64,000 nt of DNA. It comes from Adineta vaga (Eukaryota > Rotifera). Position 1 is the first letter of the stretch; each line of letters starts with the position of its first letter. The notes beneath the pieces are model-generated. The model saw only the letters and a program-made list of their open reading frames with translations. It was not told where the DNA came from and ran no database searches. A program made the position numbers and the translations under genes. Shown in pieces: positions 12,201-24,940 of the stretch. The stretch covers positions 13,764,001 to 13,828,000 of the forward strand of contig CP075495.1 of the NCBI GenBank assembly GCA_021613535.1, in the 5' to 3' direction.

Positions 12201-14949
12201 AATAAAAGAGTGATCATTTCTCATTAGATAGAATCAAAACTGATCGCTTTTCTTTGTACTCAGTTCTTCTGCTTGTATTTTATATGTATCGTATAATCTA
12301 TCCAGAAATCTCATTTATAAAAAGGAGATGGAAATTTGTATGATGGTAACAGACATTGATTGAATGACGTCTATCATTTGTATTGTTCTTTAGATCTATA
12401 TAGATGCTTTTTTTTATTATTTTGATTGTACGCAAAAGAATTCTGAAGGACAACAATGAGAATAATCATGATCATCGTTGTGATAGAGAAAAAGTATAGT
12501 TTCAGCAAGATATCTAGCAAATATTGAAATGAAAATAAGAATAGAAACAACGGAAATTATCACGGTGTCAATGGATTGATTCTGAAGCACTAAAAAGAGA
12601 ACAGTTGACAAAGTCAAAGATGAAGAGCAAAAAAAGGTAGACAAAGGAAAAGATGTTGATGAATATGAGCATGAAGAAAAATAACTGTTTTATAATTGTG
12701 ACTGCTTGAAATAATCTTTGTTTGAAAGTAATGAGTATTTTTACAAGGTCTAGCTGGATGTGATTCAATGTGGTTATGTATGCTTTTGATTTCCGTTGTC
12801 GACATGTTGTATGTTCATTACTAGAACATGCCTTTTGCAAGAGTATTAAATGAGTTCAATGTGCCCGATCTTGCTCTTTCTCGCTTAATGTTATTCTTTT
12901 CCGAACACAATGACGACAGTAGAAGATCGCTAGAGAGAGTGTGGATGAGAAATAAGATTGTAACTACTCAAATATGTTAACTTTTGTCTTTTTAACTCTA
13001 ATTGATCTCAACTTTATTTTGTCGTTTAGTACCACTTACTATCATAATCAAATAGAAAATTCAAAAGAAAAAAGAAGAATGATAGTAAGAATATGTCCTC
13101 AGATATTTATTTGAAGAAAAATTGCATTTTCTATATTTTCCTTAAATTTGAAAAAGAAAAGGCATATATTCAAACAGCTCTAACTACAAACGATCAGTAC
13201 CAGATAACATTTTATTTTTTTGTCGTACATCAATATAAGCATGAGTTTTCTGATTTTATCTCATCTTGAAGAAATTCCAAATATAAGACAATGTCAATGA
13301 CAGTAATAGTACTGAGTAAAACTAGTCAAGTTGTCTTCTGTTTCTTTGCTATACATTTTTTTTCTTTACAATTTCTGTCTTGTCGTTAGTAATAAAATTT
13401 GCGCAGCACTCATGACCGAAACAGACATGAAAAATCGGAAAACTTTTTTCTCTTTACATATATATATATATATATATATATCTATACGCCTCTGATTTTA
13501 TTTTCTCTAGACACACCACCGTTACAATCTATCGTCGGTCCGCAATCTTCATCAACACGCGCCAGCATTCAATCAAATAATTCACCAGTACACAATAGTG
13601 TTATGAAAGATACTTCACCAACCAGTGAATCTATTATTTATAATCATTCAGATCGAAAAATGTCATTACCAGCAAGAGGACGACGTCCATCAATGTTTGA
13701 CCCAATTGATCCAAAAGAATTGCAACAAGCTTTATACGCATCTGCAGCTGCAGTAAGATGTTAATTTCTACAAATGAAACATATATCATTCATGTTTGTT
13801 GTTTTTTTAATATAATAGAAAGCATCTATTCCATCAAAAGCAGAAGATGAAATCGATTCCACTCGAGCTTTATCGTATATAAAACTTATTTATGATCGTG
13901 AAGGTGAACATGTTTTTATTGATAGCTTATCTTTTGAAAATATGCATATGCTCGATACATTCGCCAATTCTACTAGTAATATAAATTCTCCTTCAGCAAA
14001 TAATACCAATACAAATGGAAATAATAATAATAATAATAATAATGATTTAATTCCATTTTATTGTCGTTTTCGTTTATGTCCTGAACGGCGTAGTTTATTT
14101 CAAACCAATATTATTCGTCATCCACGTTCTCAATCATTTCATATATTCGATTTAAAAGAATTGCATGATATGAATATATCATCTGATCAATTATCAAATC
14201 ATTCTATTGAAATGATTTTATATAAAGTTGGAACAAATAAACCAACATATAAAGATATTCGTATTGCATCGGTTAAATACGATCTTGAAGGATTAATTGA
14301 AAGTGATGAAGTTTCCATTAAAAAACCACTTGATGAAAGTGATCCATCATCAATAATACAGGTGAAAATGTTTGTTATTCTTATGAAAATACAAAGTTAT
14401 GTTTTCTTTTAGGATCCTGATTTAGGTAATTTACTTGTTTCGTTATCTTATTTACAAAGTGCTGCTAAACTAGCTGTCGTTGTACTTGAAGCAAAAAGTT
14501 TACGACCACTTTCGATTGAAAGTAAACCATTTCCAGGTAAAACTAATTTTTCTCATTTCAATAAATAAAAATTTCATTTTCATCCTGTTTTTCATACAAT
14601 AGAAGCATGTGTCAAAGTTACATTATATGATCGCAATGGGAAAAAACTCAAACGTAAAAAGACAAGTGTTCAGAAAGCATCAGACTGTCCAACATTTAAT
14701 GAAGAACTTGTTTTTGAATTACGTCGTGATATAGCACAAGAAATTATGATTGAATTACGTATTGTACATGAATCATTATCTTACAAAGAACAACTTGGTT
14801 CGATTACATTTGGTCCAGCAATAGTTAATATGACAAAAGGATATATGACTCAAGAGAATGCATATTGGTCAATGATTTTATCTGGTGAATCTCTCAATGC
14901 CCAATGGCAAATATTGAAATTACCTACGAAAATTGAAGAATCCAAGTGA
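9247..14949 (+). CDS. Tandem-C2 synaptotagmin-like protein with two alternative first exons
   Basis: Two first exons, 9247-9550 and 11409-11997, both end in phase 1 and both fit the common exon at 13511, giving proteins of 519 or 614 residues. Common exons are 13511-13752, 13819-14361, 14413-14536 and 14603-14949. The N-termini are serine-rich and share a short start of the form SFFRR / SFLRRFF. The linker has the phrase RRPSMFDPIDPKELQQ. C2A starts near ALSYIKLIYDREG and contains an Asn-rich loop insertion (14021-14043). C2B starts at GNLLVSLSYLQSAAKLAVVV and ends with AQWQILK, as in synaptotagmin C2B domains. The usual calcium-binding aspartates are missing from both C2 loops, so calcium-independent membrane or protein binding is likely. 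No transmembrane segment is visible. The family call is firm; the orthology group is not determined. Confidence 0.8.
9551..13510 (+). other. Long introns and internal promoter territory of the C2-domain gene
   Basis: The interval between the first exons and the common exon is about 1.9 kb plus 1.5 kb, interrupted only by alternative first exon 11409-11997. It holds a (GA)n tract at 11160-11176, (AT)n at about 13458-13482 and pyrimidine-rich stretches. No further exon with splice sites and coding character was found. Confidence 0.45.
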
Positions 14950-15346
14950 TAGAAAAATCAAACAATTTCTTTCTTTTATCTCTATATTGATGTGGTGTTC
15001 AGTCATACTTTGTTTCTGTTGGATAAAAGAGAAGATAAAACAAATATATATGTATAAAAACTAATCTATAAATCAAAAATGAAACAGCCTATGAAGATTT
15101 CTATGAACATGAATTAATAAAATGTCTGTCTTTATATCAAAGACAAACATCATTAGAGGAAAGAAAAACATCAGTTTTTTTCTTAGAAAAAACGAGAAAC
15201 AAAGCAATTTCAATGAAACTTTCAGTGCTACTAATCGATGATTAGTTTTCAAGTCGAGAAATTTATATTTATCAGTCGAATGAAATAAGTATCTTTACAA
15301 TTTTATTTGTATATAAAAAAATGAAATAAAAAACAATGCCTAATTG
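14950..15346. other. Convergent 3' intergenic region
   Basis: About 400 bp between the stop of the C2 gene (+) and the stop of the helicase gene (-). It is AT-rich with AATAAA-like motifs on both strands, as expected of two facing 3' UTRs. Nothing else is visible. Confidence 0.5.
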
Positions 15347-18300
15347 TTATTTTTTCTTTCTTTGACTTTCTTTTGAATTGATTTTATCTTGTAATTTTCT
15401 TTCTAAATACGGTCGTTTATCTTTATTAATCGTAGAATTTTCATAAACAGGTCGAACATTTGAATGTGTTGCTATATGTGTTTGTCGTATATCTGTACGT
15501 GCTTGATGACCACAACCATGTACTTCAGGCATTGAATGTTCAAAACAATAACGACGATTACAATATGAACAAAGTTGTCCTAATAAAGTTATTTTAATTT
15601 TACATCGTTGAGCATTACAAACATTATCTTGTTGTCGAGCAGCTTCTAAAAGATCATCAAATGATGTTTCACTATTCAGTGATTCTAATTTATTTGACTT
15701 TTTCTTCACAGTTTTTGGATGTTCAGCAGCAACATTTAATTTGGATGATGCAATGTTCTAAAGATTTTGTTTAATATTTTTAAAAGAAAATATATATCTT
15801 ACAGATGTTTCATTCGTCGTTGTAGATACAGATGGCAATGGATTCATTCGTTGACAATAAATTTCATGTAATTGTAGATTTTGTGGTGGAATATCTTTAT
15901 GACAAAATCGACAAAGATTCGTTAGATCTAATACAGGTGATGCCGTCTGAAAGAATACTGATTCTTATGAAATTCATAGGAAAACTTTGATTGTTTTACT
16001 TTTTCTGAGGAACTGATATCTTCATGAAGTGTTTCTTCTTGTGGTTTTGTTGTTGTTGTTGTTGTTGTTGTGATATTTTTATCTTTGTTAAATTTGGAAT
16101 GCTTTTCTTCTTTTTCTAACACAGAAAATGAACGAAATTGTGTCGTCATTTCTTCTTCCTTCTCCACTTTCTTAACTATTTTTGATTGCGTTGCATTTTC
16201 ATTCGAAGACTTTTTCATAATCGTGATGTGTCGTTGATCATCCATACCTTCACTGATATGTTGCAAATTACGTTTTTCTGCTAACTAAATCAGATTTTTC
16301 GATAGAAATTTCCTAAGCAATCTCTTTGCACACATACTTCATGTACATAACGTCTACCAAATGGTGATAGATCATCTTCAAATTGTAATCGTTGAGCATT
16401 GTGGTCTTTGAGAAAAGCATCAATGCGTTGATCAAGAATATTTGTAAGTACATTTTCAAGGATATTTGTTGCTTCTGATCGTGGTTTTGGTTGTTGTCTA
16501 ACAGTGAATTATGAAATAAGAATAAAGAGAAGAATTTTAGGATGGATTTACTTTGGTTTTTTTGTTTGTTGTTTAGTTTGTTTTGAAGAAGTTGTTGATT
16601 TTCTCGATGAAATCGCTCCTTGAAAAAAGTTATTGTCTATGAAAGAGATAATGAATAGTTTCTATGATACATCAGATGAATAAATACCATCGACTAATTC
16701 AAAAGCAGATCGAACTTCTCCATTTTCTAGCATATAATCAATCAATCGTTTCATGAATGGATCATGACTAACTGTTTGAACATTACATATAACACATAAA
16801 TGTCGACGTGCACGCGTTATAGCAACATTTATTCGTCGAGAATCCGATAGAAATCCAACTTCACCTAAATTTAAAAACAAAAAGCATTGCTCTCTTCCTC
16901 AATAAACTCCAATTTCTCCTATTCCTACTAACCCCGTAGATTCGATCGAACCATAGAAATAATTATAACTTCTTTTTCTCGTCCTTGAAATCCATCAACA
17001 GATTTGATTTCTAATGTTGGATATGTATTTAATAATTTTCGACGTAATAATTGTACTTGCATATTATAAGGTGTTATAACACCAATTTGATCAACAGAAA
17101 CTCCATAATTTTCAACTAATTCTTTGACATGAGTATTAACAAGAGCAACTTCGCCTTCATTTCCACGAGAATTTTCATCATCAAAACATATTTCTGGCAT
17201 ATCATAACCAGTCGTATCAATAAGAAATAATGGACATTGTGAAAGATTTTCATCATCAACTTCATATTCATTATCACGTTTCGAAATATTAGCTAAATCT
17301 TTTAGAAGATGTGATCGAACTGATTTATCAGCAACTAATTTTCCATGATAAAATTCTTCGGATGACCATTTCATAATTGCTTCATTCATACGATATTGAA
17401 TAGTTAACATACGAGTAATCTATTTGAAATGTTCTCTCAAAATTAACAGTTTTCTTCTAACAAAAAACATACTTTATCATCAAATTTTTCAATCAATCGT
17501 TGCATTAATGTTATAGCTAAACCATCTTTTGCAGCTTTTTCACTTAGAATTGTCGGTGGTAATTGAGATGATCACCTGCTAAGACACATTTTGGTGCACG
17601 AAGTAATGCAAGCCAACATGCAACTTCAAGTGTCTAAGAATACGATAAAAGAATAATCTAAGAAAACTCTATTTGTTTTTTCTATATACCTGTGAACATT
17701 CATCAATAACAACGAGATCAAAATGATTGGGTGGTAATAATTTCAATGGACTATCATCCGTTGCAGATGTTAATGTGCAAAGAATAACATTCACTGATTT
17801 CATGGCTTCTCGACTAGCTTTTTCTTCATAAACTCGAATATCTTTTCGTAAATGTTTTATTTCGTTTTTCAAACGTTCACGTTCACCACGATCTATCGAT
17901 GATTTTCGTAATTTTGTCTATGAATACAAAAGAAATGAATGAAAATAATTTGAGAAATCGTATCTCTTACAAAACATAGATTCAAATCTTCACGTATAGC
18001 ATTTTTCACATCTTGATAGTTTTCTGTCACAATTGATTCTAATGAGAAACATTGTATTGATTCAAGTAAACGTGCTGGATGACCAAGACGTATCAATTTT
18101 AATTGTTTCTTTCTTCCTAAACGTTCAACAAGATTATCTACAGCAATATTTGATGGGGCACAGCAGAGAATTTTCGCGTCACGTTTCAATGCTTCTTGTA
18201 AGATGTATTCAACAATTGTTGTTGTTTTACCAGTGCCTGGTGGACCATGTATAATCGATATATCACGTGAAGCTAATGCAAAACTGACAGCATCACGTTG

Positions 18301-19060
18301 AGATTCATCAAGATTTTCATTAAACCATTGTGTGGGACCAGTATTTTGAGAGAAATTTGATGGAATTGGATCATCATTATCAAATGCAATGTCAAGTAAA
18401 TGATGAGCAATACCTTGACGTTGTTTCATCATTAAAGTAAGACCACTGAAAGATAAAAAAAACGAGTTTTCTCAAATATTGATTTCGATTGTTTAACATA
18501 CTGTTTCAATCGTCGATAAGTTACATCATTTGCCATTTTAATAATCATAAAGAGACAAGTATCACCTAATGAATTAAATTGTTCATCATCAGTATCTTCA
18601 ATCGTAATATGTATTGTATTTGTTGTTAAACGAAATATTAATCCACGAGCTAAAGGATTTTGATCATCAATTGAATGACCTTGTTGATAAATACCAGCTA
18701 TATCACCTGAAATTCAAACAAATAGAAGTATATGAAAACGAGAAAATATTTAACAAGACAAACCTGGTCCAAATGTTTGTACACGTGATAGAGATTCGCC
18801 TTCGAAGACAAGAATAGTTCGTCCATAGAGACCTGTATATGTATATTGAAAATGAAGACGTGTCAAACATAAACCTCGTTCAGCAAGACGTTTTATTGGT
18901 TGACCTTTCAATGCTTCTCTAGAAGAATGATAATTGAAAAAAGATTTTGTTGTTTTGAAAACAAGAAATGACATTCTCACGTTGATTGATTGATTTCTTC
19001 TTCTCGTTCGATTTCTAATAAATCTCGACATTTTTCTGTGAACACCTCGACACCAGTCAT
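15347..19060 (-). CDS. IGHMBP2: IGHMBP2/SMUBP2-type SF1 helicase with R3H, C2HC and AN1 zinc finger; one-base frame break
   Basis: Family role: UPF1-like 5'-3' RNA/DNA helicase associated with ribosomes and tRNA. Thirteen exons: 18981-19060, 18764-18918, 18502-18706, 17971-18445, 17690-17917, 17473-17633, 16933-17419, 16688-16864, 16552-16618, 16338-16497, 16000-16284, 15803-15946 and 15347-15757. Motifs seen are GPPGTGKTTT (Walker A), VVIDECSQ (motif II), QYRMNEA, VDGFQGREKE and AITRARRH. After these come an R3H domain (LSPFGRRYVHE), a C-x2-C-x11-H-x3-C finger (exon 15803-15946) and a C-terminal AN1 finger (CSYCNRRYCFEH). Exon lengths sum to 3035, one base short of 1012 codons. The break is at about 17566-17567, where GDHxQLPPT should be read; downstream coding is intact in the shifted frame. 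This is either a real disabling indel or an assembly error. The start ATG at 19060 directly follows an acceptor-like TTTATAG. Confidence 0.92.
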
Positions 19061-19171
19061 CTATAAATCACATGAAGAAAAACGAGAGTAAATAATCTTC
19101 CTAATCTTTCCTTTATAAGTTATATAATACAGAATACAAAAGAAAACAAACAAACAGTAAATCAAGTCAAT

Positions 19172-21157
19172 TTATTTTTTCTTTTTCTTTTTCAATTTCA
19201 ATGCAAATTTAGCTGCTAAGAGAAAATGATCCGATGCAAATTGATGATTTGGTAAATGTAAATTCGACATGTGTTGTTGTTGATATAAATTATATCGACT
19301 TAATAAATTCAATCGAAATCGATCATTATCTTGTTTTGTATAAAAAATATAATCAACTAAATTAAATTCATTATCAATACATGTTGTAACATCTGTTGTA
19401 TCATTTAAATCATAAACTGAATGAAATTGTTTATTATGTGTTAAGATTGCTGATGATCTTTGATTGATATATTGTTCGAAGATGATTGAATTCGTTGTTT
19501 GTGTAGCAGTTTGTTTGGGAAAACAACAATTCGAAGTAACAAATGTTGTGGGAATTAATTCCTTAGATGGAAGTTGAAGAGAAAAACGATTTTGAACAAT
19601 TGATTGAGGAATTTGACCAGATATTTCAATCGAACGAAATGTATCATATTTAATATGTCCATTAATTAAAAATTTTGAAAGTGGTGAATGAGGCTGAGCA
19701 TTGAAATCACCACAAATAATAATTGGATAATAAGAATTTAATGAAGCAGTTCTCAATGCAAATCGATCAATTTCAGCAAGAAAGTATTGTAATTGTGCTA
19801 ATTTAATATCACCACGTTTCGGTGAAAAAAGTAAATGAGTTGTAGCAACACAGAAAAGATCATCGGAGGTCGCTTTTGATGATAATGGTTGAAATAAAGC
19901 AATTAGACCACAATTATCCCTAAAAAGATGAGAATTACATGGATGAAGTGAGATTCTTATTGCAATTACGGAGAGTGTTTTACCTGTCTAAAAGTGAGAT
20001 ATTTCTTTGATAGAATGGTACTGTTTTGCTATCGATTAGTTTCAATCGATCGGTTCGATAGAATAAACAACATCCATCGGATTTATCACCGGAACGTTTG
20101 ATATAAATTGAATCGTATCCTTTAATGCAGAAAGAATCGAAATCAATTCATGTATAATTAATTTCTTACTTACCATAATCAATCATTTTTGGTCGAAAAT
20201 CATATTTGTAATGTTCTCTTTGCATTTCTTGTAAACAAATGATCTAGTAATAAGGATAATTCATTTTTTCGTAATAATTTAAAAAAAAAACACCTACATC
20301 AGCATCTTGTTTTAGCAATTCTCTTAATAATCGTTCTTTTCGTCGATGCCAATGAAGATTACTGTCGAGACAATCTTCATATAAAACTGGATTATCTTCA
20401 ATTAATTTTTGTGCAAGAATATTATAACTGATCAGATGAAAATTAAAATGATGATAACGACTTTTAGTTAAATGTTCGTCGTAAATTGTATTCGACCATG
20501 TTCTTTTTGGTAAATTAAACTCCACTAGGAAAAATTAGCGTGGTTTTTAGTTGAATAAAAACATTGAAACTTACTTGGTGAATATCTCTCACGTTTGTGA
20601 GGAATTTCTACAGGTGACTGTAAATCTCGTGATCGTTTAGGCATTGATATAGTTTGTGATTGATCGAGAAAATAGATTCGATCTATTGATAATGAATTTG
20701 TTTGTTGAGAAAATGGTAGAAGTGGAAGTGCTTGATGTTGTTCAAACCACGAATCCCAATTTTCACTTGTTTGATCGTCTTCAACTTCTTCTGTTTTTAG
20801 TTTCGATTGACGAAAACGTGAGCTCCAATGTAGACGTGGTTCACGTGGTTGATGTGTTAATTTCCATGAATAAAGATTAATTAGGAAATAAGTAATAGGT
20901 GATTGGCTTTTGCTAGGATGAAATTGCCGAGTATTGGGTAAGATTGAAGAAGAGGAAAGTAAACAACGGGTTAAATATTGGGAAGAAGAAGAAGAAGAAG
21001 AATAAATATTAAACCGAGCGAGTGAGGTGAGCATAGACCATGAGATTGTCAAACAAATTTCAAATGAAATTATATATTTCTTATAATCTGGAAGATAGTT
21101 GTTAGTATCGTATTTTTTAGAATATTTTTGACTCGCGACATTCACATTATTCGCCAA
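19172..21157 (-). CDS. ANGEL: ANGEL-type endonuclease/exonuclease/phosphatase protein (CCR4 relative)
   Basis: Family role: magnesium-dependent nuclease of the CCR4/nocturnin superfamily; animal ANGEL proteins act on mRNA or on 2',3'-cyclic phosphate RNA ends. Five exons (20575-21157, 20298-20524, 20174-20243, 19984-20119, 19172-19919) join to 587 residues. Signatures are FHLISYNILAQKLIEDN at the domain start, DADIICLQE (catalytic Glu), the block SGDKSDGCCLFYRTDRLKL, NISLLDRDNCGL, IICGDFNAQPHSPL and the terminal ASDHFLLAA. Between the last two lies a long Ser/Thr/Asn-rich insertion. The first exon is poorly conserved. An internal ATG at 21034 begins MLTSLARFNIYSSSS, which looks like a mitochondrial presequence, so the true start may be there rather than at 21157. 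The stop lies 111 bp upstream of the IGHMBP2 ATG on the same strand. ANGEL1 versus ANGEL2 is not resolved. Confidence 0.88.
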
Positions 21158-21971
21158 TTGGTCTAAAATATTAACAAATCATGTAATTCCTACTCTAATT
21201 GCACCACTAAACAGTCGTTTGATATATACGTAAGGATCGTCGTTAGCAATCATAAACAAAAACATTTTTCAAACACTTGTCAATTTCTCTTTTCGAAGTA
21301 TCTATGAAATACAAATAACATATTCTCTTAGTCTTAATTAGTATAAGACTTCGATGTGTTAAATGACATTAATTATCTATTTATATGTAGTAATGACTAG
21401 AATTACATCCGATTTGTTAATGCTTTAGTCAAAATAGTTTTGAATAGAAATTCTCTAGCAAGAATACACTTGCCTTCTCTAAAATGGACTATTTTATGAT
21501 CTTTATCAATCCTTGCTGTTTTATTAAGAACAATCAGATTGCTTTATTGCTCACCAAACTATTTCAAGTATGTGAAAATATCTGTTTTACTAGTTTGAAT
21601 ATAGAGTTGAAGACATAACTGTTAGTGACTCAGTTGTATGTGGAAGAGATAATGTGATGAAATTACGTTATCAGTTGATCATATATAATATTACTTCTTT
21701 TAAATATAATCGAGAACTATTTTATACACAGATTTACATCTCTATTAAACGTCTTTGATAACTAACCATTATTAAATATAGTTGTTTCTCAAATGATTAA
21801 CATCAAATCGTCTAAAAAGATCAGTTTTTTGCTAGAACACTGATTGTATTATTCTATATACATAACATAATACCAAGTGCTTTTCTGTTTTTAGATCAAA
21901 TCAGAAAAATCATCGTTTATTCAGTTTTAGTCTATGTCATTGATAAATGTCTTCAAATAATTAAATAAACG
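21158..21971. other. Divergent promoter region, ANGEL and ARM-TIR genes
   Basis: About 0.8 kb of AT-rich DNA between the first exon of the minus-strand nuclease and the ATG of the plus-strand TIR gene. No exon, RNA gene or repeat is evident. Confidence 0.45.
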
Positions 21972-24506
21972 ATGAGTATCGCTTCAGTTGATGAACATTC
22001 TTCCATCCTACGAAAACAGAGTGCTGATGTTACCTCTGAACAACTGAAAATATCATTTGATGTATTTGTTTCAGTTTTAAAAGAAACGAACGAGTACGAT
22101 ACAAGATATACCATATATGAACAAATCTGTTCTCCGTTAATCAATTTACCATATAAAACAAACAAATTCAGTGATTCTGAACTGATCGAACATGAATTAT
22201 TTATTATTTTACGTGATGATGTAATCATCGAGCAATTTCGTCAAAGAGAATCTGAAACTGGTACAACAAGAAAACAGGTACAATTAATCTCAATGCTATT
22301 TATGAATCTTAGTCACAAAATAACTGAAGATAATATCGTTGGATTTCATAATCTTCTTTTTCATCAACCATTGATTAATGAACTAGCGAATTGTCTTCAT
22401 GAAATTGGTACGTACGGTAAATATTTTAACAATTTTATACTTTTTCGTTCAATTAAATTCTTACTATGCGCTTTTAAAAATTATCTAAGACACAAATTAA
22501 TTGGTGATGAATATACATTACTTACATCAATATTGTTCTCTGCTATTCAATGTTTATGTTCATCATATGCTGTTGATATGATAAAACAGTTAAAATTCAA
22601 TTTTACTCAAAAATTAAATGATTGTCAAACATTATTTCTTGATACATTACCATTCTATTTACAATGGTATCCGGAATATCAAAAGCCGGAAAATTTTATT
22701 GGAATTTTACGAACTCTATTGAATGAATTTACGAATTGGATAACAAACTGTTCACCCCAATCATATATCGATTGTACGAGTCATATTGGACGAATGATTC
22801 GACATTTAAATTATTTTCTTGTTCGTCCTATTGAATCCGAAAACGTACATTTATTTAGTGATGAATTTTACCATGACTATTGTAAATTAGTTGCGTATTG
22901 GTCGTTAGTTTTGTCAACAATATTGCCATGTTTTCCCGATCAACCAAATGTCAAGGACAGTACACGAATCATTATTAAAAATTTGTATAATTTCACACTG
23001 CATTTAAACGTTTTAAACTACATGAAAACTATACCAAATTTGATTCCTATGCTTTTGCAAACGACTGATATTGAAGATGATGAAATACAAGTAAATGCTT
23101 ATCGTTGTTTAGGCAAAATTATGACTGAAGCAGACATAAAAGCAATGACAAATCCAAGTAAAATTGCTAGTGTATATATTGATTTTATTACAAATACGAT
23201 TGATGATCAATATCAAAAAGAACGATTTCATAGTCTTTTAAAAAGTTTAAAAAGTAAATCTTAATTATTTAGTATAAAAGAAAATTTATTTGGCATTTTC
23301 TTTCTCTTTTAGATTTTGTACAACATGATCAAGTAAAAACAGAGTTAATTGAATTAAAAGCACTTCCACTTCTAGTCAAATGTGTAGTCGAAACTCAATT
23401 TGATCCAATTAAAGTTCAGCAAACATCTTTAGAAATTCTTCTTGCTCTTTCATTTAATACAGACGCTTGTTCTTTTCTAAGACAAAATTCAAATTTTATC
23501 AATCATATTCGAACACTCGTCCTTAATACACTACCAGATAAATCAGGTTTACAACGAGCTGCTGAAGGTCTTCTTTGGAAATTAGAAGAAGAAGAAAAAG
23601 CTGTTGCTAAACCATCGATTTTAAATTTGTATAAATATGATGTTATGATAAGTTATTCACATAAAGATCAAGAAATATGTCTTCAAATTCATGAACAACT
23701 AGTCAAAGATGGATTTCAAGTATGGTTCGACAGAGATTGTTTACGTGGATCAACTATGGTTGGTATTGCAAATGCTATAGAAAATTCCAAACATGTACTT
23801 ATTTGTATGTCAAATACATATAAACAAAGTGTTTACTGTCATTCCGAAGCACATTATGCATTTGAACGAGGATGTCGTTTAATTCCAATTATTATAGAAC
23901 CAAATTATAAACCAGATGGTTGGCTTGGAATCATTGTTAGCGGAAAGATCTATGTAGAATTTGGTAATGTGGAATTTTCTTTTGCTTATGAAAGATTAAA
24001 GAATGAAATTATGCAACAAGAATATCACGATCCTACTTCGTCACCATTAAAAATAGAAGAAAAAGATCACACTGATACAATATTTACATATTCCGAAGGG
24101 GCAGACACATTCTATCAACCAACTCTGTAAGTTCATTTGATGCATCATTGTACACAAAATTGTCTTTGTATTTATTAGTGATCTACCTAATTGTATTACT
24201 GAATGGACTTGTGAACATGTGAAATCATTTTTTCTACGAAATGGATTGGCAAATACACTTCTTTTCCTCTTTCCACATACAGATGGTCATCGTCTTCAAC
24301 AATTATATGAAATATGTCTTCTAAATCGCGAATCAATGTATCAATCATTGAAATTTGAACTGAATGAACGATATCATATATTACTACCAATTTCTGATTA
24401 TCTCAATTTTCTTCATGAAATCAAAGCATATATTTCGACCAGTCCAACAAATACAAGAACTACACAGTATTCTTTTCTTTCCCTTACGTTTTGTAATCTT
24501 TTGTAG
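21972..24506 (+). CDS. Helical-repeat (ARM-like) plus TIR plus SAM-like domain protein
   Basis: 807 residues in three exons (21972-23253, 23313-24126, 24179-24506). Residues 1-525 are predicted all-helical and read like ARM/HEAT repeats. Residues 534-665 form a TIR domain: YDVMISYSHKD (box 1), QVWFDRDCLRG, and CHSEAHYA, whose Glu606 occupies the place of the NAD-cleaving glutamate of SARM1. RLIPIIIEP follows. The C-terminal exon begins ITEWTCEHVKSFFL and resembles a SAM-type helical bundle ending near residue 785. SARM1 has ARM-SAM-SAM-TIR; here TIR precedes the SAM-like part. A SARM-like NADase or a TIR signalling adaptor is a reasonable inference, but activity is untested. The ATG at 21972 opens a long uninterrupted frame. 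Confidence 0.82.
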
Positions 24507-24940
24507 AAAAAGAAAAGAGAGAGAGAGAGAAAAGTATTTAAAATGGTAACAGATGATATACTTTTGGGAATGTATTTTTGTTTTTTTTCTAAATATAACT
24601 ATTCACAGATTTCAAGTTTTAAAACCAAGCACTAGTTGCAATTTTACACTATAGATACATCCGATAAAATTAAGTCGAATATGGTTTATATACATATTTA
24701 CTACTGAATGATGGTGACCTCTTTCGTGCTTTCAACGGTTATACTGACATGATGAAATTACCAGCCAATTGATATGTTAATAATTGCATACACTACACAC
24801 AACATACACTCACATTTTTCTATTTCGATTACATTTGATTTTATTTGTAACGTTTGTTGAAAAACAATAAAAATCGGAGAAGTACTTTTTTCCTAAGTAC
24901 AATTATTTATAGAATTTAATTTTTCACATTTTCTTTAAGA
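24507..24940. other. Short intergenic region
   Basis: 434 bp between the TIR gene and the hydrolase, same strand. It has (GA)n near 24517-24532 and AT-rich DNA. A pyrimidine-rich tract ending in AAG at 24937-24939 sits one base before the hydrolase ATG and looks like a splice acceptor. Confidence 0.5.

Noticed and set aside
17550-17600. A tiny intron (GTGATC..CTAAG) as explanation for the IGHMBP2 frame break
   Set aside because: It would remove GDHxQLPPT, a core helicase motif that is otherwise well preserved across the break.
20656-20880. 74-codon plus-strand frame opposite ANGEL exon 1
   Set aside because: Antisense shadow of coding sequence; no independent features.
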